A stretch of 64,000 nt of DNA from Anseongella ginsenosidimutans (GTDB lineage Bacteria; Bacteroidota; Bacteroidia; Sphingobacteriales; Sphingobacteriaceae): the NCBI RefSeq assembly GCF_008033235.1, contig NZ_CP042432.1, positions 1,178,001-1,242,000 on the forward strand, written 5' to 3'. Position 1 is the first letter of the stretch. Each line of letters opens with the position of its first letter. The notes beneath the pieces were generated by a model. It saw nothing but the letters and a program-made list of their open reading frames with translations, was not told the origin of the DNA and ran no database searches. A program made the position numbers and the translations under genes. This document shows, in pieces, positions 42,910 to 51,945 of this stretch.

Positions 42910-43380
42910 TTAGGCCTGCACTGTAACTTGCTTTTGTACCTTGTATTTCCCGGGCTCGGGCCGGAAACATTGGGTGATCCGGTTCCATGAATTGATATGA
43001 GCTATCGCCAGGGTAAGATGGCCGATTTCCTGTTTGCTGAAGTGCTGCCGCAGGCGCTGGTAAAGCTCATCGTCCACATGGGAACCTGAAAGTTCGGTAA
43101 GCCTTTCGGCGAGTTCCAGGCCAAGCGCTTCTTTCTCCGAGAAATACCCTGTTTCCTTCCATGCCGCCAGGGAATAAAGACGAAGTGGTTCTTCCCCGTG
43201 GTGAATAGCCTCTTTGAAATGCATGTCAAGGCAATAAGCGCAATGATTGATAAGTGAGATCCGGTAACGGATAAGTTCCAAAAAACGAAGTTCCAATCCA
43301 CAGTTGTTAATGTACTGTTCAACTTCTGACATGGTCCGGTAAAATCCTTCCGGTAATTCCTGAAATGAGATTCGTTGCAT
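42910..43380 (-). CDS. Carboxymuconolactone decarboxylase family (AhpD-like) protein
   Basis: A 156-residue all-helical protein. The reactive loop HCAYCLDMH holds the CxxC and His of AhpD-like peroxidase/decarboxylase proteins. Length and the internal segment WKETGYFSEKEALGLELAE fit the subfamily that travels with ECF41 sigma factors. It probably reduces peroxides or similar electrophiles through its thiols. The start lies three bases from the stop of the ECF41 sigma gene, and an ECF41-like promoter is found at 43401-43427 directly upstream, suggesting it is that sigma factor's target. Confidence 0.9.
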   Translation of the reverse strand: MQRISFQELPEGFYRTMSEVEQYINNCGLELRFLELIRYRISLINHCAYCLDMHFKEAIHHGEEPLRLYSLAAWKETGYFSEKEALGLELAERLTELSGSHVDDELYQRLRQHFSKQEIGHLTLAIAHINSWNRITQCFRPEPGKYKVQKQVTVQA

Positions 43381-43383
43381 ATG

Positions 43384-44250
43384 TTAATCGTTTCCTGTAA
43401 GACAGGTAAGGCCGGAAATATGTGACAGGTTCTTTAATTTATCCGGGTTCCTGACGAAATAAATTGCCTGGACAACTCCCTCATTCGCATGGAAAATCTG
43501 GCAGGAAACCAATTTTGACCCTTCGAAATGCAATAAGGCAGGCTGATGGTTAATCACGGCAGGAATGACCTGGTTGTTTTTCTGATATTTCTCATAAACG
43601 CCCAGCAGGTATTTGACGGCCTTGGGCTTTCCGGTTACGGGAATGCGGTTCGCAAGTACCTTTCCGCCGCCGTCAGAAGTGATCACGATATCTTCGGAAA
43701 GCAGCGCTTCCAGTTTGTCTACTTCGCGGTTTTGAATGACGGAAAGAAACTGGTCAGGACGAAAGGCAGTGCGGGCTCTTTCTTTTTTTGCGGCCGGGCT
43801 TTTCAAACTGCTTTTGGCCCTCCGCAGCAACTGGCGCGAGCTATCGGTACTGATTTCCAATGCTTCGGCTATTTCATTATGCGTATAGTCAAAAGCTTCC
43901 CTGAGAATGAAAACAGCCCGCTCGCTTGCCGTTAACTTTTCAAGCAAAACCATTACCGAGTAGTTAAGAATATCCTTTTGCAGGAGGTGGTGGTCCGCGG
44001 ACGCAGTCATTACCGGTTCCGGAAGCCAGGAGCCGCGGTAGTTTTTCCGGGCCAGTTCCTGGCGCGTTTTGGCATTAATGGCCCGGTTAATAACTGCCCG
44101 TACCAGGTAGGCTTTTTTATTGTCTATATGATCGATGGGCCTATCCAAAAGGCGGATAAGGACATCCTGGACGATGTCCCTGGCTTCTTCCCGGGAGCCA
44201 AGAATATTGTAGGCGCAGGTTTCAAGTAAAGGCTTCCACTTTTCAATCAT
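43384..44250 (-). CDS. ECF41-family sigma factor with fused SnoaL-like domain
   Basis: A 288-residue sigma factor. Regions 2 and 4 occupy about residues 1-165. They are followed by a SnoaL/NTF2-like C-terminal domain with the three ECF41 hallmarks as I recall them: WLPEP (residues 71-75), DGGGK (residues 195-199, consensus DGGGR) and NPDKL near the C-terminus. In this family the C-terminal domain regulates the sigma factor in place of an anti-sigma. The gene is directly followed by the carboxymuconolactone decarboxylase gene, the classic genomic partner. A candidate autoregulatory promoter lies at 44262-44288. Confidence 0.93.
   Translation of the reverse strand: MIEKWKPLLETCAYNILGSREEARDIVQDVLIRLLDRPIDHIDNKKAYLVRAVINRAINAKTRQELARKNYRGSWLPEPVMTASADHHLLQKDILNYSVMVLLEKLTASERAVFILREAFDYTHNEIAEALEISTDSSRQLLRRAKSSLKSPAAKKERARTAFRPDQFLSVIQNREVDKLEALLSEDIVITSDGGGKVLANRIPVTGKPKAVKYLLGVYEKYQKNNQVIPAVINHQPALLHFEGSKLVSCQIFHANEGVVQAIYFVRNPDKLKNLSHISGLTCLTGND
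43401..43427 (-). promoter_or_regulatory. ECF41-like promoter for the carboxymuconolactone decarboxylase gene
   Basis: On the minus strand TGTCACA (43421-43427) is followed after exactly 16 bases by TGTC (43401-43404). The ECF41 promoter described for other bacteria is, as I recall, TGTCACA, 16 bases, CGTC, so only one position differs. It lies inside the 3' end of the sigma gene and 20 bases before the target ATG. Confidence 0.6.
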
Positions 44251-44261
44251 ACAGCTAAATT

Positions 44262-44288
44262 AACAAGCAGCCGCCTAAAAATGTGACT
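44262..44288 (-). promoter_or_regulatory. ECF41-like promoter of the sigma gene itself
   Basis: On the minus strand AGTCACA (44282-44288) is followed after 16 bases by TGTT (44262-44265), just before the sigma gene start at 44250. The match is weaker than at 43401, but the spacing is identical, which suggests autoregulation. Confidence 0.45.
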
Positions 44289-44344
44289 GGAATAAGCATA
44301 AAAATAATAACTTTGCGTCTTCGTGACGGGACTGGGTTAGCGTA

Positions 44345-44677
44345 TTGAAAAACCATCGAAAATACCTTCATAAGCTGTATGCACTCCTGCTTCTTGCAGC
44401 GATCAGCTTCAGCGTACTGCCTGTAAAACTTATACACGGGCATGAAGGGGAACATGTGCTGCTTTCCCGCGATTTTGCTAAATCGGCGCATTTCGCTCCC
44501 GGTCACCAGGCCTTCTGCCCGGTTTGTTCCTGTATATTTACGCAGCATTACCTGCCTGCGGAAACATGGGAAAGCGTTGTATATTCTTTTCCCTGGTTCC
44601 ATACAGCTCCTTTTCAACAAGTTTATTTACCGGAAACCCTGCTTTCCGTTTCTCTTCGGGGCCCTCCAGCCTGTTAA
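44345..44677 (+). CDS. Small Cys/His-containing exported protein upstream of a TonB receptor
   Basis: A 110-residue protein with an N-terminal hydrophobic segment (about residues 10-28) that may be a signal peptide. Metal-binding residues are dense: HGHEGEH near residue 33 and CPVCSC near residue 60. A TTG start at 44345 is used. Only 61 bases separate it from the TonB receptor gene with its histidine-rich stretch, so both may handle the same metal, such as zinc or copper. No family is recognised. It could be a periplasmic metal chaperone. Confidence 0.6.
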   Translation: MKNHRKYLHKLYALLLLAAISFSVLPVKLIHGHEGEHVLLSRDFAKSAHFAPGHQAFCPVCSCIFTQHYLPAETWESVVYSFPWFHTAPFQQVYLPETLLSVSLRGPPAC

Positions 44678-44738
44678 ATTTCTTTTTTTAAATCCGGCAG
44701 CCTGGCTGCCTTTCCGGTTATTCTAAGAATTTAACAGC

Positions 44739-47063
44739 ATGAAGTATATTATATGGATACTATTAAGTATCACTTGTTTTCCCTTTTCTTCCTATTCGCA
44801 GGCCGTACTCTCCGGCAAGGTATTGGAGGCTGGTTCCGGCAGACCGCTTCCCGGCGCCAGCATATCAATTCCCGATCTTGCCCGGCAAACGCTGTCGGAC
44901 GAGCAAGGCCTTTTCACCCTTAGGAATCTGCCCGAAGGGAAGTTCACTGTGCAGGTGAGTTTCCTTGGGTATAAAACCTATGCTGAACGGGTGATCCTCA
45001 AAGATTTTACAGAAAAAACCTTTTCCCTGCATGTTTCGCTACTTGAAATGAGGGAGGTGGTGGTTACCGCGTCCGCATCTGCCAGCGAAGATAGGACAAA
45101 CAGCGTATCAGTAGAAAGCGTTTCCCGCGAGGAACTGATGAGCCGGCCGTCTGCCAACCTGGTAGATGCCCTTTCAAACCTTCCCGGCGTTTCACAAATT
45201 TCCAGCGGCCCGGCTGTATCGAAACCAGTGATCAGGGGGCTCAGCTATAATCGCGTATTGACGGTAAATAACGGTATTAAACAGGAGGGACAGCAATGGG
45301 GCGACGAACATGGGCTTGAATTCGACTTGTTTTCCGCCGACCGGGTTGAGGTACTCCGCGGTCCGGCCAGCCTGTTATACGGCTCGGATGCCATGGGCGG
45401 CGTGATCAATATCCTTGACCCTATCCCGCTGCCTGATGGCGAGCTAAAGGGAGCTATTACTTCCAGGTATGCAAGTAATAACGGTTTAACGGGGACCTCC
45501 CTGATGCTGGAAGGCAACCAAAAGGGCCTTGTATGGAGGGGAAGAGGGTCCTACCGGAATGCGTTTTCCTATAAAACGCCGGAAGGCTTCGCCCCGAATA
45601 CCTCTTTTAACGAAACGAGTTTTTCGGGTATGCTTGGCCTTAACAAAAAATGGGGATACAGTCATTTGAACGTATCGGCTTACAAGGGGAACCTGGGTTT
45701 CCTTGAACACGAACATGCCGGAGAACACGAACATGCCGGAGAACACGAACATGCTGTGGAACACGATCACGCCGGGGAGGAACACGATCACGCGGAGGAA
45801 CAGGACGGGTATAACCGGAAAGTAGGGCTTCCCCTGCAGGAAGTAGGGCATATAAAAGCTTCCCTCAGCAATAATTTTATCCTTGGGCCTAACCAGCTGC
45901 GCGCCAACCTGGGATTCCAGCAAAACAAGCGGCGGGAGTTCGAACATTCCGCGGACGAGGCGGATATTGCTATGGACCTCGAGACCTGGACAGCCGACCT
46001 GAAGTATTTCATGGGCGGAAAAAACGGCTTTGAGCCGGTCGTCGGGCTGTCCGGATCGCGGCAGGAAAACAGCCCGGGCGGGGAGGAACTTCTTATTCCC
46101 GCCTATCGGTCAACGGAAGCAGGAGCTTTCGTGTATCTTCGAAAAGAACTTGGATCCTTAGCATTAAATGCCGGCGCAAGATTCGACTACCGGAACGTAA
46201 ATGTAAAAACAACGGAGAATGCGGCAGGAGAGCAACAGTTCCAGGGCTTTCAGCGGGATTTTTCAAATTTCAGCGGAAGCATCGGCCTGGCCTGGGATCT
46301 TGGAAGCGGCTTTTTGCTGAAAGCTAATGCAGGGTCGGCCTTTCGCGCTCCCAATATTTCCGAACTTGCTGCTAACGGAGAACATCACGGAGTGGAACGC
46401 TTCGAAACCGGGAACGCTTCCCTTCGCTCTGAGCAAAGTCTTCAGCTGGACGCCAGTATTGGCTATGTTTCCGGGATATTCGGCATGGAACTGAACGGGT
46501 ACAACAATACCATTTACCATTATATTTACCTTCGGGGCCTGGCCGGCGACAGTATTCAGCATGAGGGCGAAGTCCTGCCGGTTTACCGGTATACACAGGC
46601 TAATGCCCGGCTTAGCGGCCTCGAGGCGGTGGTAGATCTGCATCCTTTCCGCTGGCTGCATGTCGGCAGCAGCTTTAGCCTGGTAAGAGGGCAGAACAAG
46701 GAAACGGGAAGCGACCTCCCTTTTATCCCCGCTGCGTCCTGGAACAATGAGATAAAAATTGAGCCCGATCTGGGGGCGGCGATGCTGAGCAGCACTTATT
46801 TTACGCTGGGGCTTTCCAGTACTTTTGATCAGAAACACGTGGATGCGGCGTTTGAAGTGCCCGCCGCTGGTTATCATCTGGTGAATGCCAGTTTTGGCAC
46901 GACGCTGTTAACCGGAAGGTTCCCTATAAACGTTTTTATTTCGGCGAATAACCTGTTTAACGTCAAGTATATCAGCCATATGAGCCGTTACAGGGACCTT
47001 GGTATCCTGAACGCCGGGCGGAATGTGCAGTTTGGTATACATATTCCCTTCGACCTGAATTAA
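44739..47063 (+). CDS. TonB-dependent receptor with a histidine-rich loop (metal uptake)
   Basis: A 774-residue receptor. A signal peptide (about residues 1-21) precedes a carboxypeptidase-regulatory-like domain (about 22-105), the plug (from EVVVTASASAS through GGVINILDP) and a barrel. Between about residues 322 and 350 a run of EHEHAGEH-like repeats carries some fifteen His. Similar His-rich extracellular loops are found in zinc receptors of the ZnuD type, so zinc, or possibly copper or nickel, is the likely cargo. The DNA of this stretch is itself a short tandem repeat and may vary in copy number. The small CPVC protein upstream supports a metal role. Confidence 0.9.
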   Translation: MKYIIWILLSITCFPFSSYSQAVLSGKVLEAGSGRPLPGASISIPDLARQTLSDEQGLFTLRNLPEGKFTVQVSFLGYKTYAERVILKDFTEKTFSLHVSLLEMREVVVTASASASEDRTNSVSVESVSREELMSRPSANLVDALSNLPGVSQISSGPAVSKPVIRGLSYNRVLTVNNGIKQEGQQWGDEHGLEFDLFSADRVEVLRGPASLLYGSDAMGGVINILDPIPLPDGELKGAITSRYASNNGLTGTSLMLEGNQKGLVWRGRGSYRNAFSYKTPEGFAPNTSFNETSFSGMLGLNKKWGYSHLNVSAYKGNLGFLEHEHAGEHEHAGEHEHAVEHDHAGEEHDHAEEQDGYNRKVGLPLQEVGHIKASLSNNFILGPNQLRANLGFQQNKRREFEHSADEADIAMDLETWTADLKYFMGGKNGFEPVVGLSGSRQENSPGGEELLIPAYRSTEAGAFVYLRKELGSLALNAGARFDYRNVNVKTTENAAGEQQFQGFQRDFSNFSGSIGLAWDLGSGFLLKANAGSAFRAPNISELAANGEHHGVERFETGNASLRSEQSLQLDASIGYVSGIFGMELNGYNNTIYHYIYLRGLAGDSIQHEGEVLPVYRYTQANARLSGLEAVVDLHPFRWLHVGSSFSLVRGQNKETGSDLPFIPAASWNNEIKIEPDLGAAMLSSTYFTLGLSSTFDQKHVDAAFEVPAAGYHLVNASFGTTLLTGRFPINVFISANNLFNVKYISHMSRYRDLGILNAGRNVQFGIHIPFDLN

Positions 47064-47105
47064 GGCAGAGCTTGAAAACGGACGGCGCCCCGGAAACGGA
47101 CAGTA

Positions 47106-48485
47106 CTAGCTTTCGTTCGAAAAGACGGCGGGGAGCGCGGCGGCGGTGATCTTTTCCTGTTCGCCGCTTTTCATATTTTTCAGCGTAAGTTCGCCGGTTT
47201 CCATTTCTTCGGGGCCTATAATCAGCACATAAGGAATATTCCGGGCATCGGCATACTTGAATTGCTTTTGCAGTTTAACGGGCGAAGGATAGAGTTCCAC
47301 GGCAACATCCTTGTTCCGTAACTGCTGCAGCAACTCCAGTGCATATAATTCGCCTTCCTTGTCAAAATTGGTGATCAGGAGGCGTGTGCCAAGTGCTGCA
47401 GCGGGAGGAAACAATTTCAATTCTTCCATGACGTCAAAGATCCGGTCGGCGCCGAAAGATATTCCTACGCCGGTAAGGCCGCTCAGGCCGAACATTCCCG
47501 TAAGATCATCGTAACGACCGCCGCCGCCGAGGCTGCCCATTTTCACTTCTTCGGAACGCACTTCCAGGATAGCGCCCGTATAATAGTTGAGCCCTCTTGC
47601 CAGGGTAATGTCCAGGCTTACCAGCGCCTGGCGCATATTGAAGCGGGAAAGATACGTGAATACGGTTTCCAGCTCCTCGATCCCTTTCAGGCCGGTTTCT
47701 GAAGCGGCAAAGCTGCTTTTCAGGTAATCCAGTTTTTCCGGGTTGGTGCCGCCAAGCCCCAGAAATGGGCTGATCTTTTCAATATCCTCCGTAGTGAATC
47801 CTTTTGACAGGAGTTCTTTCTCGACGCCGTCAGCCCCGATCTTGTCCAGTTTGTCAATGGCGATGGTCAGGTCCATCATTTTTTCCGGCTTCCCGGTTAG
47901 CTCCGCAATGCCGCTGAGGATCTTCCGGTTATTGATCCGAATGGTAAATTCCTTCAGGCCAAGCGTTGACAATACCTGGTCGTAGATAAGGATGAATTCC
48001 GCTTCATTCAGGAGGCTTTCGGAACCAACCACGTCGGCATCGCACTGGTAAAACTCCCGGTAGCGCCCCTTCTGCGGCCGGTCTGCCCGCCATACCGGTT
48101 GTACCTGGTACCGTTTAAAAGGAAAGGTGATTTCATGCTGATGCATGACCACGTAGCGGGCAAAAGGTACGGTCAGGTCATAGCGAAGTGCCTTTTCCGC
48201 TATTTCTGGTGTTAATTTCCTGGAATCTCTTGCTTCAAGGGTGTCCTTACCGGCTTTTGAGAGATAATCACCTGAATTCAGAATCTTGAATATCAACTGA
48301 TCGCCTTCATCCCCATATTTACCAGTTAATGTATCCAGGTTTTCCATGGCGGGCGTTTCAATAGGCTGAAACCCGAACTTATAAAAAACCGAGCGGATGG
48401 TATCGAAAATAAAATTGCGTTTCGCGACCACTTCCGGTGAAAAATCGCGGGTACCTTTGGGAATCGAAGGTTTCAACTTTGCCAT
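47106..48485 (-). CDS. hisS: Histidyl-tRNA synthetase
   Basis: A 459-residue class II synthetase. The N-terminal core begins PKGTRDFSPE and carries motif 1 and the QPVWRADRPQKGRYREFYQCDADV motif 2. The histidine-binding segments ARGLNYYTGAI and GGGGRYDDL, and motif 3 (GVGISFGADRI), follow. The C-terminal anticodon-binding domain ends near FSNES. The convergent TonB receptor ends 42 bases away. The upstream gene (minus strand) is the low-molecular-weight phosphatase, 15 bases before the hisS start, so they may share a transcript. Confidence 0.95.
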   Translation of the reverse strand: MAKLKPSIPKGTRDFSPEVVAKRNFIFDTIRSVFYKFGFQPIETPAMENLDTLTGKYGDEGDQLIFKILNSGDYLSKAGKDTLEARDSRKLTPEIAEKALRYDLTVPFARYVVMHQHEITFPFKRYQVQPVWRADRPQKGRYREFYQCDADVVGSESLLNEAEFILIYDQVLSTLGLKEFTIRINNRKILSGIAELTGKPEKMMDLTIAIDKLDKIGADGVEKELLSKGFTTEDIEKISPFLGLGGTNPEKLDYLKSSFAASETGLKGIEELETVFTYLSRFNMRQALVSLDITLARGLNYYTGAILEVRSEEVKMGSLGGGGRYDDLTGMFGLSGLTGVGISFGADRIFDVMEELKLFPPAAALGTRLLITNFDKEGELYALELLQQLRNKDVAVELYPSPVKLQKQFKYADARNIPYVLIIGPEEMETGELTLKNMKSGEQEKITAAALPAVFSNES

Positions 48486-48500
48486 GCGGCAAAAATAGGG

Positions 48501-48959
48501 TTATGATCTTAGCTTTTCAATCAGTTTTTCGCAAGCCTCCCTTATTCCCAGGAAAACGGGTTCGAAAAGCCGGTCTTCAAACCAGGGATCCGTCACGTTT
48601 TTTTCCGGCGAATTGGGATCGGCGGCTTCCAGGAATAATTTCACTTTGTTCCGCTCCTCATCATTTTCCGAGAGGGAGATCACATCGCTGTAATTGGTAC
48701 TGTCCATCACAAAGATATGGTCAAAGCGTCCGAAGTCCCTTTCGCTGAACTTCCGGGCTTTCAAACCGGAAATATCTATCCCATGATTCGCCGCCGTACG
48801 GATGGCTCTTTTATCGGGCGCCTCGCCAAGATGCCACCCGCCCGTGCCCGCCGAGTCAATCTCCCAATCCAGCTCCTTTTTTTCGACAAGATGGCGCATT
48901 ACTCCTTCGGCCATTGGCGAACGGCAGATATTACCCAGGCAAACCATTAATATTTTCAT
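48501..48959 (-). CDS. Low-molecular-weight protein tyrosine phosphatase
   Basis: A 152-residue phosphatase. The P-loop CLGNICRSP (CX5R) lies at the N-terminus with the nucleophilic Cys at residue 7, and the general acid Asp is in VTDPWF. It would remove phosphate from tyrosine residues, often on proteins that control capsule export, or from arginine. The ATG at 48959 overlaps the fumC stop by four bases and begins MKILMVC, the canonical start. Transcription continues toward hisS. Confidence 0.92.
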   Translation of the reverse strand: MKILMVCLGNICRSPMAEGVMRHLVEKKELDWEIDSAGTGGWHLGEAPDKRAIRTAANHGIDISGLKARKFSERDFGRFDHIFVMDSTNYSDVISLSENDEERNKVKLFLEAADPNSPEKNVTDPWFEDRLFEPVFLGIREACEKLIEKLRS

Positions 48960-50353
48960 ATTTTCCCTACCATGTCTTCCGGCCGTACCCATTGGTCAAA
49001 TTCCTCGGGGCTTACGTAACCGAGTTCTACGGCGGTTTCTTTCAAGGTTTTATGCTCTTTATGTGCCTTTTGCGCAATCTCGGCCGCTTTATAGTAGCCA
49101 ATTTTTGTGTTGAGGGCTGTTACCAGCATGAGCGAGTTTTCCAGGTGCTTACGAATGTTTTCGTAAATGGGCTCGATGCCGCGGGCGCATTTTTCTTCGA
49201 AGGAAACGCATGCATCCCCGATAAGGCGCGCGGAATGAAGGAAATTATAGATCATTACCGGCTTGAACACATTCAGCTCAAAATGACCCGTGGCTCCGCC
49301 GATATTAATGGCTACGTCATTCCCCATCACCTGGGCGGCCACCATCGTAAGGGCTTCGCACTGGGTAGGGTTTACTTTCCCGGGCATGATAGAAGAGCCA
49401 GGTTCATTGTCCGGGATATGGATCTCCCCGATCCCTGACCGAGGCCCGGATGACAGCATGCGGATATCATTGCCGATCTTCATCAGGCTGACAGCAATGG
49501 TTTTAAGCGCGCCGTGCGCTTCCACGATGGCATCATGCGCAGCCAGGGCTTCAAATTTGTTTTCCGCCGTAATGAAAGGCAGCCCGGTAAGTTCTGCGAT
49601 CGTACGGGCCACATTTTCCGCATAGCCTTCAGGCGTATTTATGCCCGTTCCCACAGCCGTTCCGCCAAGGGCAAGTTCTGAAAGGTGCGGAAGTGTGTTG
49701 GTGAGGGCCCTGAGTCCGTGGTCCAGCTGGGACACATAGCCCGATATTTCCTGGCCCAGGGTGAGCGGAGTGGCATCCATAAAATGCGTACGCCCGTTCT
49801 TGACCACATGTTTAAATTCCTTTGCCTTATGATCAAGGGTATCCCTCAGTTGCCTGATGCCCGGAATTGTTACCTCGGTAAGTATCTTATAGGCGGCAAT
49901 ATGCATGGCCGTAGGGAAGGTATCGTTGGACGACTGGGATTTATTCACGTCATCGTTAGGATGGATCGCCTTTTTTTCGTCGGTGAGCGCGCCTCCGTTC
50001 AGCACATGCGCCCGGTAGGCAACCACCTCGTTTACATTCATGTTAGACTGTGTGCCGGAGCCGGTTTGCCAGACAACCAGCGGGAATTCATCATCCAGCT
50101 TCCCATCCAGGATCTCATCGCAAACACGTGCAATCAGCTCACATTTTTCGGTTGAAAGTACACCGGCGTCCAGGTTCGTAAGCGCCGCCGCCTTTTTCAG
50201 GTAAGCAAAAGCCCTGATAATTTCCCGGGGCATTTTATTAATATCCTGCGCAATCTTGAAATTTCCAATGGAGCGCTGCGTCTGCGCCCCCCAGTACTTG
50301 TCGGCGGGAACTTCAACTTTCCCTAAGGTGTCTTTTTCTATCCGGTATTCCAT
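48956..50353 (-). CDS. fumC: Class II fumarate hydratase
   Basis: A 465-residue fumarase of the iron-independent class that interconverts fumarate and malate. The superfamily signature [13 protein letters not shown] is near residue 317, and the substrate-site segments [11 protein letters not shown] and [10 protein letters not shown] carry the conserved Ser, Thr and His. The ATG at 50353 (MEYRIEKDT) is preferred to 50374, because seven added residues would be unconserved. It opens a minus-strand unit with the phosphatase and hisS. Confidence 0.95.
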   Translation of the reverse strand: MEYRIEKDTLGKVEVPADKYWGAQTQRSIGNFKIAQDINKMPREIIRAFAYLKKAAALTNLDAGVLSTEKCELIARVCDEILDGKLDDEFPLVVWQTGSGTQSNMNVNEVVAYRAHVLNGGALTDEKKAIHPNDDVNKSQSSNDTFPTAMHIAAYKILTEVTIPGIRQLRDTLDHKAKEFKHVVKNGRTHFMDATPLTLGQEISGYVSQLDHGLRALTNTLPHLSELALGGTAVGTGINTPEGYAENVARTIAELTGLPFITAENKFEALAAHDAIVEAHGALKTIAVSLMKIGNDIRMLSSGPRSGIGEIHIPDNEPGSSIMPGKVNPTQCEALTMVAAQVMGNDVAINIGGATGHFELNVFKPVMIYNFLHSARLIGDACVSFEEKCARGIEPIYENIRKHLENSLMLVTALNTKIGYYKAAEIAQKAHKEHKTLKETAVELGYVSPEEFDQWVRPEDMVGKI

Positions 50354-50487
50354 GGTCTCTGAATTGGGCGGCAATATATCAAATTAAGCTCGGAAAAACC
50401 GGATTTTTTCACTAAAGTGCCTATAATGTAAAAATAGTGGTATATTTATCTCATTATTTTTACGAATATGTGCAAATAAGCTTTTCT

Positions 50488-51933
50488 ATGGAAAATTCAT
50501 ACACTATTCCAACGCCAAAAATACAGGAACGGCTCCGTTTTGAAAATCCCTGGTGGGCTTCCAGTACACCGGCCCCGGAGATGGATTTTCTGCCCCGGCG
50601 TTTATACTTTGATCTGTTCTTTCCTTATGTTATCGATATTTCGGTAAGGCGGGCGGTTATTGTAGTTGGACCGCGCAGGGTAGGTAAAACAGTAATGATG
50701 CATCATGCAATCGGAGCTATTATGGAGAAAGGCGTAAGCGCCCATAAAATTTTTTATATAGGTATTGACAACCCTATTTATATCAATCTTTCCTTAGAAG
50801 ATCTGCTGCAGCAAGCTCTTCAGGCATCAGGCGGGCAGGATGCCGATGGTTGTTTCGTTTTTTTTGACGAAATCCAATACCTCAGGGATTGGGAGCGCCA
50901 TTTGAAAGTATTGGTGGATAGTTACCCCAAAACCAAATTCATTGTTACCGGCTCTGCCGCCGCTGCGCTTCAGGCTAAAAGCGGTGAAAGCGGCGCCGGC
51001 CGGTTTACCGAATTTGTATTACCGCCACTCACTTTCCAGGAGTTTTTGCATTTACAAGAACTTACACACCTGTTAAAACCATCGACTACCAGATGGCTGA
51101 ATAAGGAAATTCCATTCTATACAGCGGTTAATATAAAAGAGCTGAATGCGCAATTTTTTAATTACATCAATTATGGCGGATATCCGGAGGTGATCTTTTC
51201 GGAAGCCATAAAAAGCAATATGGCCCGGTACATTCGCAATGATATTATTGACAAAGTGCTGCTGCGTGATCTTCCGGCTTTGTATGGCATCAAGGACGTC
51301 CAGGAGCTGAACCGATTTTTTGCATATCTTGCCTACAATACGGGGAAGGAATTCTCTCCTGCTAAACTTTGCAAGGAAAGCGGACTCGACAGGCCCCAGA
51401 TAAATAAATATCTCGAATACCTGGAAGCAGCTTTCCTTATAAAGGTACTGCACAAGGTGGACGAAAATGCCCGCCACTTTAAGCGCATAACAGCATTTAA
51501 GGTTTATTTAACAAACCCTTCCCTGCGTACTGCGCTGTTTTCTCCAGTTTCACCAACAGATGATGAAGCTGGAAATTTGGTGGAAACCGCTTTGTTCGGC
51601 CAATGGATGCACCGCGATAATATGAACCTGAAATATGCCCGGTGGAAAATGGGACGGAACGAGGGCGAAGTAGACATGATCAACCTGGATGATACCAGGC
51701 TGAAGCCGAAGTGGTGCGTGGAAATAAAATGGAGTAACCGTTATGTAGAAAAGCCCGTCGAATTAAAAAGCCTAATGGACTTCTGCGGACGGAACAACTT
51801 GAATTCTGCCATTGTTACCACCATTGATAAAGAAACCGCAATAACGTTTAAAGATTTACAGCTTTGCTACTGCCCTGCTTCGGTATATGCCTATACAGTG
51901 GGTGTCAATACGTTAAGTCAAAAACAGATCTGA
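50488..51933 (+). CDS. AAA ATPase with DUF4143 (PD-(D/E)XK-like) C-terminus
   Basis: A 481-residue protein with Walker A GPRRVGKT near residue 60, Walker B CFVFFDEIQYL near 125 and a sensor motif FIVTGSAAAAL. The C-terminal half is the DUF4143 domain and contains NEGEVDMINL and CVEIKWS, spaced like a PD-(D/E)XK nuclease core. These proteins are frequent and mobile in Bacteroidota, but their function is not settled; defence and DNA-transaction roles have been suggested. The ATG at 50488 is taken because it starts MENSYTIPTPKIQ; a start at 50437 is possible. It is an orphan gene between fumC and polA. Confidence 0.88.
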   Translation: MENSYTIPTPKIQERLRFENPWWASSTPAPEMDFLPRRLYFDLFFPYVIDISVRRAVIVVGPRRVGKTVMMHHAIGAIMEKGVSAHKIFYIGIDNPIYINLSLEDLLQQALQASGGQDADGCFVFFDEIQYLRDWERHLKVLVDSYPKTKFIVTGSAAAALQAKSGESGAGRFTEFVLPPLTFQEFLHLQELTHLLKPSTTRWLNKEIPFYTAVNIKELNAQFFNYINYGGYPEVIFSEAIKSNMARYIRNDIIDKVLLRDLPALYGIKDVQELNRFFAYLAYNTGKEFSPAKLCKESGLDRPQINKYLEYLEAAFLIKVLHKVDENARHFKRITAFKVYLTNPSLRTALFSPVSPTDDEAGNLVETALFGQWMHRDNMNLKYARWKMGRNEGEVDMINLDDTRLKPKWCVEIKWSNRYVEKPVELKSLMDFCGRNNLNSAIVTTIDKETAITFKDLQLCYCPASVYAYTVGVNTLSQKQI

Positions 51934-51945
51934 TTGCATTAGAAA

